From the NCBI RefSeq assembly GCF_000722875.1, contig NZ_JFHR01000019.1, forward strand, positions 1 through 64,000: a stretch of DNA of 64,000 nt. The letters run 5' to 3'. The translations under genes were made by a program, and so were the position numbers. Positions 45,199-56,738 of the stretch are shown here, piece after piece (within the stretch, counting starts at the first letter, position 1; each line of letters starts with the position of its first letter). The notes under the pieces are model-generated. The model saw only the letters and a program-made list of their open reading frames with translations, had not been told where the DNA came from and made no database searches. Source of the DNA: Sphingobium chlorophenolicum. GTDB taxonomy: Bacteria; Pseudomonadota; Alphaproteobacteria; Sphingomonadales; Sphingomonadaceae.

Positions 45199-45486
45199 AT
45201 GATCGCGAAACTGGATGGAGAGGAAAGGGCGCTGGCGCTCAGGGATCTGCCCGAATGGGCGGCCGTTCAGGAGCCGGACGGCATCCGCCGCCTGTTCACC
45301 TTCAAGGACTTCACCGCCGCCTTCGGCTTCATGACGCAGGTGGCGCTGCTGGCGGAAAAGGCGGACCATCATCCCGAATGGTCGAACGTTTACAACCGGG
45401 TCGACATCATATTGACGACGCATGATGCGGGCGGCCTGTCGCGCCGCGACATCGACCTGGCCACGCAGATCGACGCGCTATTGTGA
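45199..45486 (+). CDS. Pterin-4a-carbinolamine dehydratase
   Basis: The 95-residue protein carries the family signature [35 protein letters not shown], whose two histidines perform the dehydration of 4a-hydroxytetrahydrobiopterin after aromatic amino acid hydroxylation. No phenylalanine hydroxylase is nearby, so it may serve another pterin reaction or a distant phhA. Its final nine bases overlap the convergent lipoprotein gene. Confidence 0.95.
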   Translation: MIAKLDGEERALALRDLPEWAAVQEPDGIRRLFTFKDFTAAFGFMTQVALLAEKADHHPEWSNVYNRVDIILTTHDAGGLSRRDIDLATQIDALL

Positions 45487-46056
45487 GGCATTCCCCTCGA
45501 TCCGCTCGTCATAGCCGCTGAGCGCGGACATGACCGCCGGATCATGGGCGTAGCGTTGCCGCAGCAGCGCCAGCCGGGTGTCCGTGCCGGTGCAAAGCGC
45601 CGCGATATTATCCTGCAGATAGGCGAGCCGCTCGGCGTCATAGGCTTCCTCGCCCCGGAAATGGTCGCACCCGTCGCGGTCGACCATGTAGCGGGTCACT
45701 TCGTCGGGAAAGGGATGGGGGTCGGCCGCGCCTTCGCCAGGCGGCAGGTCCGGGACATCGGCCGGGGGCGGGATGTCGACGGCCATGGGCTTCATCGGCG
45801 CCGTGCCGGGCGGATCGGCGGGCGCGCGTTCACGGCCGGACGCCACCTGCGCGCCGGGAAGGGTGGGATCGATGTCGGGAAGGATGGCGGGGGCCGATGT
45901 CGGGTCGCTGTACGCATCCGCCGTCATGGACGTATCGGGCAGGGCGGCCCGGCTGCCGGTTCCATCCCCCTTGCCCGTCCGCTCGCCGGGGCTTTGGGAA
46001 CAACCGGCCAGCAGCGCCAGCATCACCATCGGCAACAGCGTCTTGCCTGCTTTCAC
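45478..46056 (-). CDS. Lipoprotein of unknown function, coupled to the patatin gene
   Basis: The 192-residue protein starts with a lipoprotein signal ([13 protein letters not shown], lipidated Cys19). A long Pro/Ala/Asp-rich, probably disordered stretch (20-115) follows. The compact C-terminal region has two cysteines ([12 protein letters not shown] and ALCTGTD) that could form a disulfide; this C-terminal pattern recurs in small sphingomonad lipoproteins as I recall. It starts at a GTG overlapping the patatin stop (GTGA), so the two are coupled. Confidence 0.75.
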   Translation of the reverse strand: MKAGKTLLPMVMLALLAGCSQSPGERTGKGDGTGSRAALPDTSMTADAYSDPTSAPAILPDIDPTLPGAQVASGRERAPADPPGTAPMKPMAVDIPPPADVPDLPPGEGAADPHPFPDEVTRYMVDRDGCDHFRGEEAYDAERLAYLQDNIAALCTGTDTRLALLRQRYAHDPAVMSALSGYDERIEGNASQ

Positions 46057-48389
46057 CCGATCTCCTCTCGCAAGCTGGCGATCAGGTCGGCGGCATGGTC
46101 CAGCCGCTCTTCCTCCTCATCGAGGATCGCCAGAAAAGCGGTTCGCCTATAGCGATGCACCGCTTCCTGCGAAAGGCGGCTTGCTGCGGGCAATGCCGAA
46201 ATCACGATATCCAGCAGTCGCTCCACCCCATGGAGCCGCCCCCAAAGATAATCATTCTCGCGATAGGCGCGGCTGAAGAAGGCGCCGAAATTGTTGAATT
46301 CAATGCCTTTCAGCATCGCTTCCGCCCCGCCGGGCCGGATCGCGACGCAATCCTCCGGCGAAATCCGGTCGACCTTGACCGGATCATATTCGTCCATCCC
46401 ATGGCCTTGCAGCAGCGGCAGGGTGGCGATGTCGTAAAAGGGGAAGCCGAGATAGGCGAGCAGCATGGTCCGCCGCTCCGCCCTGGGCAGCGCCGCCAGC
46501 GCGTCGGCCAATATCATGTCGGCCGTTTCGTCCCGCTCGCGCAGGCCGCGCAGCCGCGCCACCGCCTCCAGCGCGGCGCCCGGATCATTGGGCACTTCCC
46601 GCGCCGCCGCCCGAATCTCTCCATTGTAGAAATCGATGCCCTCGCATTCGGTATAGTGCGACAGGGCGGCATAGATGGCGTCATGCATCTTCTGCACGAC
46701 GGCGTCGTCCGTGGCGGCGTCCACCTCCAGCGTATCGGCCAACCGCCGCGCCAGGAAGCGCAGGCGGCGGATGCGGAAGGGCAGGTCGTGCTGGCGAAAG
46801 AAGCCGACGGGGGCGGAGGCGGGGCCGACATCCTCCGTCAACCGGTCCGCGCCGGTGGCCCGCACATGGCTCCACAGGGCCTGGCGGTAGCTTTCGCGCA
46901 TCGGCGGGCTTTCCTCCCCACTCAGGCGGAACAGCAGGTCGGCCAGATCCTCCACGATTCCGGAGAGTTTCAGATGCCCATAAGCCGGGAAGGCGAAACC
47001 GGCGGAACTGGCCGCCCGCTGCTGCGCCTTGCCGCGCCAGGCGGAAAGCCGAGCGGGCGTGGGCCGGTCCAGGAACAGCATGCCGCCGATGGCGCTCTCC
47101 ACCTCCGCCTCTATCCCCGGCCGCAGCGCGTTCAATATGCGCGCCATGCGCCGGATGCGGCCGCTGTGCCGGTCGATCGCCTCCAGATTGTCGCGGATCG
47201 GCTGTTCGCGGGGAATGTCGCTGAGTGCGCCGAAGATGGTGCGGAAGAAGCCGGGCAGCGGTGCATCCTCGCCGGAGGGAGCCTCCTCCGCCTCGCCCTG
47301 TCGGTTGAGCTGGATCGACCGGTGGCCGGGCTTGGGATCGATATAGACGAAGCGGCGGTCGACCTCCCGCCGGGAGGGGCGGTTCTTGAGCGCGCCGATG
47401 GCCTGGGCGAAGGGGGCGTTGGCCAGAACCGAACCGTCGATCAGCACGGCGTCCTCCGCCCGGCCCTTCGCGGCGTGGCGGGGCAGCGCCCGCTCCAGAA
47501 AGGCGTCCCGCGTCGGCCAGGCGCGATGGCGGCGCGTCAGCACGCGATCCAGTTCGCGCACGGTGAAGGGCGGGAAAGCGCCGGGGAAGCTGGCGGTGGC
47601 GCGGGCGGCGAACACCAGTTCGGCCGGATCGGCAAGGTTGCGCGAGCCGTTTCCACGGGCGCGAAAGCCGATGGAGAGGCGATGTTCCGTCTCCACCACT
47701 TGCGGCGGGCTGTTGAGGTTCAGGCTTTGCGGATGCCCCTCGAAATCGGTGACGGTGACGAACAGGTCCAGCGGATGGCCGGGGGGCAGCAGCGCGGGGC
47801 CGCGCCCGGTCGCCTCCATCGCGTCGAAGGCGTCCAGGATCATGGCGGTGAAAATCTCCCCGCCGAAGGGCGGCTCGAACCAGCGGGACCGGATGAAGTG
47901 GGACAGTTTGTGCCGCACCTCCTCCCGCGTGTCGGGGGCGACGGTGCGTTCGACCGTGTCGCCCGGATGCCGCGCCGCCATCCAGACGAGCGGCGTCGCC
48001 CAGAATTTGGTGATCCGCCGCGCCGGGCGGGCGTCGGGGTCCAGCAGCTTCTCTACATCGGCATTTTCCAGCCACATGTCGGTCAGCGGGTCCAGCGACT
48101 GGCCCGTCTCTATCGCCTGCGCCAGGAAGATGCCGTTGATGCCGCCCGCGCTGGCCCCGGCGATGATGTCCGGCATCACCCGCAATTTGACGCCGCAGGC
48201 CTTTTCCAGATCCTCCAGCAGCTTGCGATAGACCGCCTCGCTGCTGTCGCCTGGGGAGGGGACGCCGTCGTGGAAAGCCCGGCTGGCGCGGGCCAGATGC
48301 CAGATTTCCTTGGTGATGCCGTGCATGTAGACGGCCAGGCTGATCCCGCCATAGCAGACCAGTGCGAGCCTGAGTTCCCGCTCTTTCAT
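46053..48389 (-). CDS. Patatin-like phospholipase with large C-terminal extension (DUF3376 type)
   Basis: The 778-residue protein begins with MKERELRLALVCYGGISLAVYMHG. It shows the nucleophile elbow GASAGG (serine near residue 85), an oxyanion-loop GGISLA, and the catalytic aspartate in IDGSVLANAPF. This Ser-Asp dyad defines patatin lipases. The remaining roughly 400 residues match the long DUF3376-type patatin-related proteins. The start at 48389 is chosen because the in-frame upstream codons are a family A repeat. It overlaps the lipoprotein gene by four bases. The lipid substrate is unknown. Confidence 0.9.
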   Translation of the reverse strand: MKERELRLALVCYGGISLAVYMHGITKEIWHLARASRAFHDGVPSPGDSSEAVYRKLLEDLEKACGVKLRVMPDIIAGASAGGINGIFLAQAIETGQSLDPLTDMWLENADVEKLLDPDARPARRITKFWATPLVWMAARHPGDTVERTVAPDTREEVRHKLSHFIRSRWFEPPFGGEIFTAMILDAFDAMEATGRGPALLPPGHPLDLFVTVTDFEGHPQSLNLNSPPQVVETEHRLSIGFRARGNGSRNLADPAELVFAARATASFPGAFPPFTVRELDRVLTRRHRAWPTRDAFLERALPRHAAKGRAEDAVLIDGSVLANAPFAQAIGALKNRPSRREVDRRFVYIDPKPGHRSIQLNRQGEAEEAPSGEDAPLPGFFRTIFGALSDIPREQPIRDNLEAIDRHSGRIRRMARILNALRPGIEAEVESAIGGMLFLDRPTPARLSAWRGKAQQRAASSAGFAFPAYGHLKLSGIVEDLADLLFRLSGEESPPMRESYRQALWSHVRATGADRLTEDVGPASAPVGFFRQHDLPFRIRRLRFLARRLADTLEVDAATDDAVVQKMHDAIYAALSHYTECEGIDFYNGEIRAAAREVPNDPGAALEAVARLRGLRERDETADMILADALAALPRAERRTMLLAYLGFPFYDIATLPLLQGHGMDEYDPVKVDRISPEDCVAIRPGGAEAMLKGIEFNNFGAFFSRAYRENDYLWGRLHGVERLLDIVISALPAASRLSQEAVHRYRRTAFLAILDEEEERLDHAADLIASLREEIG

Positions 48390-48449
48390 GGGGTTGAGAG
48401 TTGCAGAGGGGGAGCCGATTGTCGAGAGGGCGTTTCCTTCCCCAGGGAG

Positions 48450-48541
48450 TCGTGCTCCTGCGAAGGCAGGAGTCCAGCTCCGCGCTTGCATGTGCAGTCG
48501 GAGGGCGGAACTGGGTTCCTGCCTTCGCAGGAACACGGCAC
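48450..48541. repeat. Family A element with two hairpins upstream of the patatin gene
   Basis: GCTCCTGC-gaag-GCAGGAGT and GTTCCTGC-cttc-GCAGGAAC are 50-odd bases apart, with CCAGCTCCGC and GGCGGAACTGG as inner inverted flanks. When read through, it encodes phrases such as VPAFAGT and FLRRQE that falsely extend neighbouring reading frames. It lies between the EEP gene and the patatin gene, both on the minus strand. Confidence 0.8.
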
Positions 48542-48549
48542 ATGAACCT

Positions 48550-49248
48550 TCACCTCAACGCAAACTCCGCCCAGATCGGCAGGTGGTCCGACGCCCGCCG
48601 CGCAGCCGCGCTTTCATGCACGCCGCAATCGACCAGCTTCAACTGCCCGCAATGCATGATCCGGTCGAGCCGCGCCACCGGCCGCCGCGCATGGAAGGAC
48701 CGGCCGCAGGGTGCGAAGCTGTAATGGCGGGCGAAATCCGCCAGGCATCCGCGTTCCGCGCTCCATTCGTTGAGATCGCCCATCAGCACTGTGGGCATGG
48801 CGTCGCGTGAGGAAGCCGCATGGATCACCGCCGCCGCCTGCTTGCGCCGCCATAGCCCGGACAGGTCGAGATGCATGCCGAAGACGCGCAGGGAGGCCTT
48901 GTCCAGCGTCACCTCCGCCATGGTCGCGCCGCGCGGTTCCAGGCAGGGGAGGTGCAGCACGTCATGCGCGCCGACCTCCACATCCTTGCGCACCAATATG
49001 GCGTTGCCATGCCAGCCCATGGAATCGACATGCACGTTCAGCGGCACAGGCTTGTAGGGGCTGATGCTCTCCAGCAGCCAGGGCGGCAGCGCCGCCGACC
49101 GCACGCCGAAGCGTCGGTCCGCCTCCTGAAGGGCGATGATGTCGGCGTCGAGTTCGTTCAGCACGTCGATCACCCGTTCCGGTACCCGGCGGCGGTCAGT
49201 GCCTATGGCTTTGCGGATATTGTAGCTGGCGACGCGAACGGTCCTCAT
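48550..49248 (-). CDS. Endonuclease/exonuclease/phosphatase (EEP) family protein
   Basis: The 232-residue protein shows EEP landmarks: VASYNIRKAIG (Asn), IALQEADRRF (Glu metal ligand), VLMGDLNEW (Asp/Asn), LDRIMHCGQL and the terminal SDHLPIWAEF (Asp-His). These residues place it in the Mg-dependent superfamily that includes DNases, sphingomyelinases and inositol phosphatases; there is no signal peptide. The substrate is unresolved. I start at ATG 49248 because upstream sequence overlaps the leader of the divergent radA gene. Confidence 0.9.
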   Translation of the reverse strand: MRTVRVASYNIRKAIGTDRRRVPERVIDVLNELDADIIALQEADRRFGVRSAALPPWLLESISPYKPVPLNVHVDSMGWHGNAILVRKDVEVGAHDVLHLPCLEPRGATMAEVTLDKASLRVFGMHLDLSGLWRRKQAAAVIHAASSRDAMPTVLMGDLNEWSAERGCLADFARHYSFAPCGRSFHARRPVARLDRIMHCGQLKLVDCGVHESAAARRASDHLPIWAEFALR

Positions 49249-49337
49249 GGCGAAACAATGCGCCACTCCACGCCCGGTTTCCATGGGAAGATGCAAAGAG
49301 CAATTGTGTTCCGCATATGTTCTGATATGCGTGCGCC

Positions 49338-50705
49338 ATGGCAAGAGCAAAGCGCAAATTCGTCTGTCAGCAATGCGGCACCGTTTCCGGCCGGTGGCAG
49401 GGGCAATGCGACGATTGCGGCGAATGGAACAGCATCGTCGAGGAAGCGGCGGAGACGATCTTTTCCGCCCGCCATGACCTGCATAGCGGGGGGCGTGCCC
49501 TGACGCTGGTGGGCCTGGACGACAAGGTCGAGCTGCCGCCGCGCACCACCACCGGCATCGCGGAATTCGACCGGGCGCTGGGGGGTGGAATCGTCTCCGG
49601 ATCGGCGACCCTGATCGGCGGCGATCCGGGCATCGGCAAGTCGACGCTGCTGTTGCAGGCGGCCGCACGCATCGCTTCGGCCGGGCACAGCGTCGCCTAT
49701 ATCAGCGGGGAGGAGGTGGCGGATCAGGTCCGGCTGCGCGCCCAGCGCCTGGGCCTGGGCAATGCGCCGGTGCAACTGGCCAGCGCCACTTCCGTGCGCG
49801 ATATTTTGACGACGCTGGGGGAGGGCGCGCCGCCAGCCCTGCTGATCATCGATTCGATCCAGACCATGCACAGCGACCTGATCGAGGGCGCGCCGGGCAC
49901 GGTCAGCCAGGTGCGCGCTTCGTCGCAGGAACTGATCCGTTTCGCCAAGCAGCGCGGCACGGCGCTGATCCTGGTCGGCCATGTGACCAAGGACGGCAGC
50001 ATCGCCGGTCCCCGCGTGCTGGAGCATATGGTCGACACGGTGCTGAGCTTCGAGGGCGAGCGCAGCCACCAATATCGCATCCTGCGCGCCATCAAGAACC
50101 GTTTCGGGGGCACGGACGAGATCGGGGTGTTTGCCATGGTGGCGGAGGGGCTGGAGGAGGTCGCCAACCCGTCCGCGCTGTTCCTTACCCATCGCGACGA
50201 GAATGTGACGGGCGCGACCGTCTTTCCAGCGCTGGAGGGTACGCGCCCGGTGCTGGTCGAAATTCAGGCGCTGGTGGTGCGGCTTTCCAGCGGCGCTACC
50301 CCTCGCCGCGCCGTGGTGGGGTGGGACAGCGGGCGTCTCGCCATGGTGCTGGCGGTGCTGGAGGCGCGGTGCGGCCTCAGCTTCTCGACCTGCGAAGTCT
50401 ATCTGAACGTCGCGGGCGGCTATCGCCTGTCGGACCCAGCCGCCGACCTTGCCGTCGCCGCCGCGTTGATGTCGGCGCTCTCCGAACGTCCCGTGCCCGC
50501 CGATGTCGTCCTGTTCGGCGAAATCGCGTTGTCGGGGGAAATCCGCCCCGTGGCGCATGCGCCGCTGCGGTTGCGGGAAGCGGCCAAGCTGGGCTTTAAC
50601 CGCGCCTTCGTCCCCGCCGCCGCTTCGGATGGGGTGAAGGGCATTTCGGTCAGCGGCTATCGCGCGCTCGCGCAACTTGTTGACCAGATGCTTGGGCGCG
50701 GATAG
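49338..50705 (+). CDS. radA: DNA repair protein RadA
   Basis: RadA is a RecA-like helicase that extends branches during recombination repair. The 455-residue protein has the N-terminal C4 zinc finger (CQQC and CDDC), Walker A GGDPGIGKSTL (about 96), the RadA-specific KNRFG motif (AIKNRFGGTDEIG), and a C-terminal Lon-protease-like domain without the catalytic serine. It is full length. cvpA follows ten bases later and is probably in the same transcript. Confidence 0.98.
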   Translation: MARAKRKFVCQQCGTVSGRWQGQCDDCGEWNSIVEEAAETIFSARHDLHSGGRALTLVGLDDKVELPPRTTTGIAEFDRALGGGIVSGSATLIGGDPGIGKSTLLLQAAARIASAGHSVAYISGEEVADQVRLRAQRLGLGNAPVQLASATSVRDILTTLGEGAPPALLIIDSIQTMHSDLIEGAPGTVSQVRASSQELIRFAKQRGTALILVGHVTKDGSIAGPRVLEHMVDTVLSFEGERSHQYRILRAIKNRFGGTDEIGVFAMVAEGLEEVANPSALFLTHRDENVTGATVFPALEGTRPVLVEIQALVVRLSSGATPRRAVVGWDSGRLAMVLAVLEARCGLSFSTCEVYLNVAGGYRLSDPAADLAVAAALMSALSERPVPADVVLFGEIALSGEIRPVAHAPLRLREAAKLGFNRAFVPAAASDGVKGISVSGYRALAQLVDQMLGRG

Positions 50706-50715
50706 CCACGGCGCG

Positions 50716-51231
50716 ATGAACGCGATCGATATTCTTGTCCTGCTGCTGATCGGCGGCTGCGCCATTTTCGGGCTGATGCGCGGTTTCGTGCAGGAAACCC
50801 TGTCGCTGATCGCCTGGGTGCTGGCGATCTTCGCGATCCGCCTGTTCCATGCATCGGTCACGGAAATGCTCGATGGCTTCGTCGGCACCACCAGCGGGGC
50901 GGCGGTGCTGGCCTTCGCGCTGGTGTTCGGCGTCACCTTCGGCGCGGGCAAGCTGCTCGCACACGCCATTGGCCGCCGCACCCGTCAGTCCGTCCTTGGT
51001 CCGGTCGACCGGGTGCTGGGCGCGGGGTTCGGCGCGGTGAAGGGGCTGATCGGCGCGACGCTGGTCTTTCTGGCGTTCAGCCTAGTCTACGATACTTTCT
51101 ACGGCAGCGGGGCGCGGCGGCCGGACTGGCTTTCCGACGCCCGCACCTATCCGCTGCTGAACGCCAGCGGTCAGGCGATCAGCGAATTCGTCGCCGAACG
51201 CCGGGCGCGCAAGCCCGCCGAAGCGGAATAG
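50716..51231 (+). CDS. CvpA-family membrane protein
   Basis: The 171-residue protein has four hydrophobic segments (starting AIDILVLLLIGGCAIFGLMRG) and the CvpA-family spacing seen in colicin V production proteins. Family members affect envelope homeostasis and cell aggregation; purF linkage as in E. coli is absent. I start at ATG 50716, just after radA; the more upstream in-frame start lies inside radA. Confidence 0.9.
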   Translation: MNAIDILVLLLIGGCAIFGLMRGFVQETLSLIAWVLAIFAIRLFHASVTEMLDGFVGTTSGAAVLAFALVFGVTFGAGKLLAHAIGRRTRQSVLGPVDRVLGAGFGAVKGLIGATLVFLAFSLVYDTFYGSGARRPDWLSDARTYPLLNASGQAISEFVAERRARKPAEAE

Positions 51232-51237
51232 CCCCCT

Positions 51238-52242
51238 TCAGCTATCGGAGATTTTCACCACGACCTTCCCGACGGCATCGCGGCTTCCCAGCCGGCCGAT
51301 TGCCGCGCCGCCTTCGGCCAGGGTGTAGGTGCGATCGATCCGGGGCCTGATCCGCCCTTCGCCCCACCAGCGGAGCAGTTGTTCGATATGCTCGCGGTTC
51401 CTCGCCGGGTCGCGCTCCGTGAAGGCGCCCCAGAATACGCCCCTTATGTCGCAGGATTTCAGCAGCGTCAGGTTGAGCGGCGGTTTCGGAATGCCGGCGG
51501 GAAAGCCTATGACGAGATAGCGGCCCTCCCAGGCGATGCTGCGCAGCGCAGGCTCGCAATAATCGCCGCCCACCGGATCGTAGATGACGTCTGCGCCCTT
51601 CGGGCCGACGGCCTCCTTGAACGCCTGCGCCAGCGCCTTCGCGCCTTCCTTGTCGAACGGTCCCCGGCCGTAGATCAGCGTCCGGTCTGCGCCCGCCGCT
51701 TTGGCGGCTGCCGCCTTTTCCTCGCTGGAGACGGCGGCGACGACGACCGCGCCCATCGCCTTGCCCACCTCTATGGCGGAGAGGCCGATGCCTCCGGCCG
51801 CGCCCAGCACCAGCAATGTCTCGCCGGGTTTCAGCCCGCCGCGATCGGCCAGCGCGTAGATCGTCGTTCCATAGGTCAGGATGAGGGCGGCGCCCTCCGC
51901 CGCATCGCGGTCCGCGTCGATGCGGACCGCCCGCTCGACCTTCACGATGGCCTTTTCGGCAAGGCCGCCATAGGGCAGCACGGCGATCAGACGGTCTCCG
52001 GGCGACCAGCCCGTCACGCCGTCGCCCGCTTCCTCGACCACGCCGCTAATCTCGAATCCGGGGGCGAAGGGGCGCGGCGGACGGACCTGATATCTATCCT
52101 CGATCACCAGCACGTCGGGATAGTTGAGCGCGCAGGCGAGCACCCGCACGCGCAACTCGCCGGGGCCGGGCGCCGGGTCGGGCACGTCGCGCAGTTCAAG
52201 CGTATCGGGTCCGCCGGGATCGACCGAAAGAAGCGTCTTCAT
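51238..52242 (-). CDS. NADPH:quinone-oxidoreductase-like MDR protein
   Basis: The 334-residue zinc-free medium-chain dehydrogenase/reductase has the GroES-like N-terminal domain with NYPDVLVIEDRYQVRPPRPFAPGFE and the NADPH-binding LVLGAAGGIGLSAIEVGKAMGA at about 140-160. Members reduce quinones or alpha,beta-unsaturated carbonyls, including enoyl-CoAs. It starts directly after the thiolase stop with no spacer and is the last gene of the catabolic operon. A reductase role on an intermediate of that pathway is likely but not proved. Confidence 0.92.
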   Translation of the reverse strand: MKTLLSVDPGGPDTLELRDVPDPAPGPGELRVRVLACALNYPDVLVIEDRYQVRPPRPFAPGFEISGVVEEAGDGVTGWSPGDRLIAVLPYGGLAEKAIVKVERAVRIDADRDAAEGAALILTYGTTIYALADRGGLKPGETLLVLGAAGGIGLSAIEVGKAMGAVVVAAVSSEEKAAAAKAAGADRTLIYGRGPFDKEGAKALAQAFKEAVGPKGADVIYDPVGGDYCEPALRSIAWEGRYLVIGFPAGIPKPPLNLTLLKSCDIRGVFWGAFTERDPARNREHIEQLLRWWGEGRIRPRIDRTYTLAEGGAAIGRLGSRDAVGKVVVKISDS

Positions 52243-53415
<1,173 letters not shown>

Positions 53416-53441
53416 GGGATTCTCCTGTGAGAGAAGGGGGT

Positions 53442-53894
53442 TCAGATCGTGAAAATAATGTGCCAGGTCGCGATCAGGGCCGGCTTTTCCTGGCCCTCGA
53501 TCTCGACGGTCATATCCCGTGTTTGCTGAAATTGTCCGGGCGACCGCTGTTCGACGGACATGAGCTTCGACAGGGCGCGAATGCGGCTGCCCGAACGGAC
53601 CGGGTGGATGAAGCGGACCCGGTCGAGCCCATAGTTGATGTTCATGCCCATGCCCGCCGCCGCCGGATCGGGGATCGACGTCAACAGATGCGGCAGCAGG
53701 GATAGCGTCAGGAAGCCGTGCGCGACCGTGCCGCCAAATGGCGTCTGCGCGGCGCGAACCGGGTCGATATGGATGAACTGGCGGTCCAGCGTCGCCTCCG
53801 CGAAGCCATCGATCATTTTCTGATCGACAGTCATCCAGTCCGAATGGCGGGCGACGCCGATTTCGGCATGCAGGGCGTCCAGCGGCGCGCTCAT
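53442..53894 (-). CDS. MaoC-family (R)-type enoyl-CoA hydratase
   Basis: The 150-residue hotdog protein carries the hydratase motif [15 protein letters not shown], with catalytic Asp and His, and the [17 protein letters not shown] segment. It probably hydrates or dehydrates an acyl-CoA intermediate with opposite stereochemistry to the FadB-type enzyme encoded upstream. It starts at ATG 53894, overlapping the acyl-CoA dehydrogenase stop by four bases. Longer in-frame reading upstream lies within that dehydrogenase gene and is discounted. Confidence 0.92.
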   Translation of the reverse strand: MSAPLDALHAEIGVARHSDWMTVDQKMIDGFAEATLDRQFIHIDPVRAAQTPFGGTVAHGFLTLSLLPHLLTSIPDPAAAGMGMNINYGLDRVRFIHPVRSGSRIRALSKLMSVEQRSPGQFQQTRDMTVEIEGQEKPALIATWHIIFTI

Positions 53895-55626
53895 GCGAAG
53901 GCCTCGTCCGGCATGGTCCGCGTCAGATCGCCATGCTGGCCGACGATGCGCAGCCAGGCATCGGCCTGCGGCAATTCGCTTTCGAAGAAGAAGCGGCAGG
54001 CGAAGGAGATCCCGCTTTCCATCGCGGAATCGGCATGTCCCCGCGCATGCAGCGCCTGGTCGAGCCACAGCCAGGCCAACACGCCATGACCGAAGGCGCG
54101 CAGGAAGAGTGTCGCGTCGTCATAGGCTTCGGCGCCACCCAGGGCGCGCAGGCCCGCGACGACATCCTCCACATGCCGCCAATAATCCAGCAGCGCGGCG
54201 GCGGCGGAGGCCCATTCGGCCGTTTCCGCCGCCCGCCCGGCCGTGTCGCCGATCCGGTCGCGCAGCAGCGCCAGCGGGCGGCCGTCCGACAGCAATATCT
54301 TGCGGCCGAGCAGGTCGATCGCCTGTATGCCGGTCGTGCCTTCGTGAATGGGGTTCAGCCGGTTGTCGCGCCAAAGCTGTTCGACGTCGAAATCGCGGGT
54401 ATAGCCATAGCCGCCATGGACCTGGATCGCGAGGTCGTTGGCGATCAGCCCGAATTCGGACGGCCAGCTCTTGGCGACGGGCGTCAGCAGCGCCAGCAAT
54501 GTTTCGGCATCCTCGCCGCCCTGGTCCACCAGCTTCGCGCAATAGAGGCAGAGCGCCAGCGCCCCTTCGGCATAGGCCTTTTGCTGGAGCAGCATGCGCC
54601 GCACGTCGGGGTGGTTGAAAATGGGAATGGGCGCGCCGTTCCGGACGCCGACCGCCCGGCCCTGCATCCTTTCCCGCGCATAGCGGAGAGACTGGCGATA
54701 ACCGCGATAGGCGAGGGCGGCGGCCCCCATGCCGACGGAGATGCGCGCCTCGTTCATCATCATGAACATCTGCGCCAGCCCCTGCCCCTCGCCGCCGACG
54801 CGCCAGCCCACCGCGCCTGCGCCCTCGCCGAAGTTGAGCAGGCAATTGGCGGTGCCGCGAAAGCCCATCTTGTGGTTCAGCCCGGCGACGGCCAGATCGT
54901 TGCGCGTCCCGTCCGGCAGCATCTTGGGAACGATGAACAGGGATATGCCCTTCGATCCTTCGGGCAGGCCGCCATCCTGCTGCGCGATCTTCGCCAGGAC
55001 GAGGTGCACGATATTCTCGCTGATATTCTGGTCGCCTGCGGAAATCCACATCTTGTTGCCGGAAAGGCGATAGCGCGCGCCCAGTTCATCCTCGCCATCG
55101 GCGACGGCGCGGGTGCGGATGTCCCCCAGACTGGAGCCCGCCTGCGGTTCGGACAGGCACATGGTGCCGAACCAGCGGCCCTCTATCTGCGGCCGGGCGA
55201 AACGGTCGACCTGCGCGGGCGTGCCGAAGGCGGCGATCAACCGCGCATTGGCGGCGGTCAGCATCGGATAGCCCGCCGTCGACACGTTCGCCGCCGCAAA
55301 GCCCGCGTGGATCGCCAGCGACGCCGTGCAGGACAGGCCAAGACCGCCGAGTTCCTCCGGAAAGCTGGCGCCGAACAGGCCCATTTCGGCGTAGAGGGCC
55401 ATCGCCTGATGGATGGCGGGCAGGACATGCACGCCGTCCGCCTCCAGCCGGGGTTCCTCTATATCGCCCTGCCGGTAATGGGGCAGGAAGGCTTCGGCCG
55501 CCAGACGCTGCGTGGCGTCGATCATCGCCATCAGCGTCTCGCGCTCTTCCGCGCTGCCCGTGTCCAGCCAGTCGAACAACTGGAAGGCGAGCAGGTCGCG
55601 GGACGGCAGCTTTTCCAGATCCGCGC

Positions 55627-55630
<4 letters not shown>
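53891..55630 (-). CDS. Long acyl-CoA dehydrogenase (DmdC-like, with extra C-terminal domain)
   Basis: The 579-residue protein is longer than the usual 380-400 residues because of a C-terminal helical domain (about 450-579). It has [34 protein letters not shown] and the FAD-proximal [17 protein letters not shown], as in 3-methylmercaptopropionyl-CoA dehydrogenase (DmdC) and relatives acting on bulky acyl-CoAs. It is linked to its neighbours by ATGA overlaps on both sides. The actual substrate is unknown. Confidence 0.94.
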
Positions 55631-56736
<1,106 letters not shown>

Positions 56737-56738
56737 GA

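Noticed and set aside
48390..48536. N-terminal extension of the patatin protein
   Set aside because: The codons come from a family A repeat (FLRRQE and PAFAG phrases), not from protein-coding sequence.
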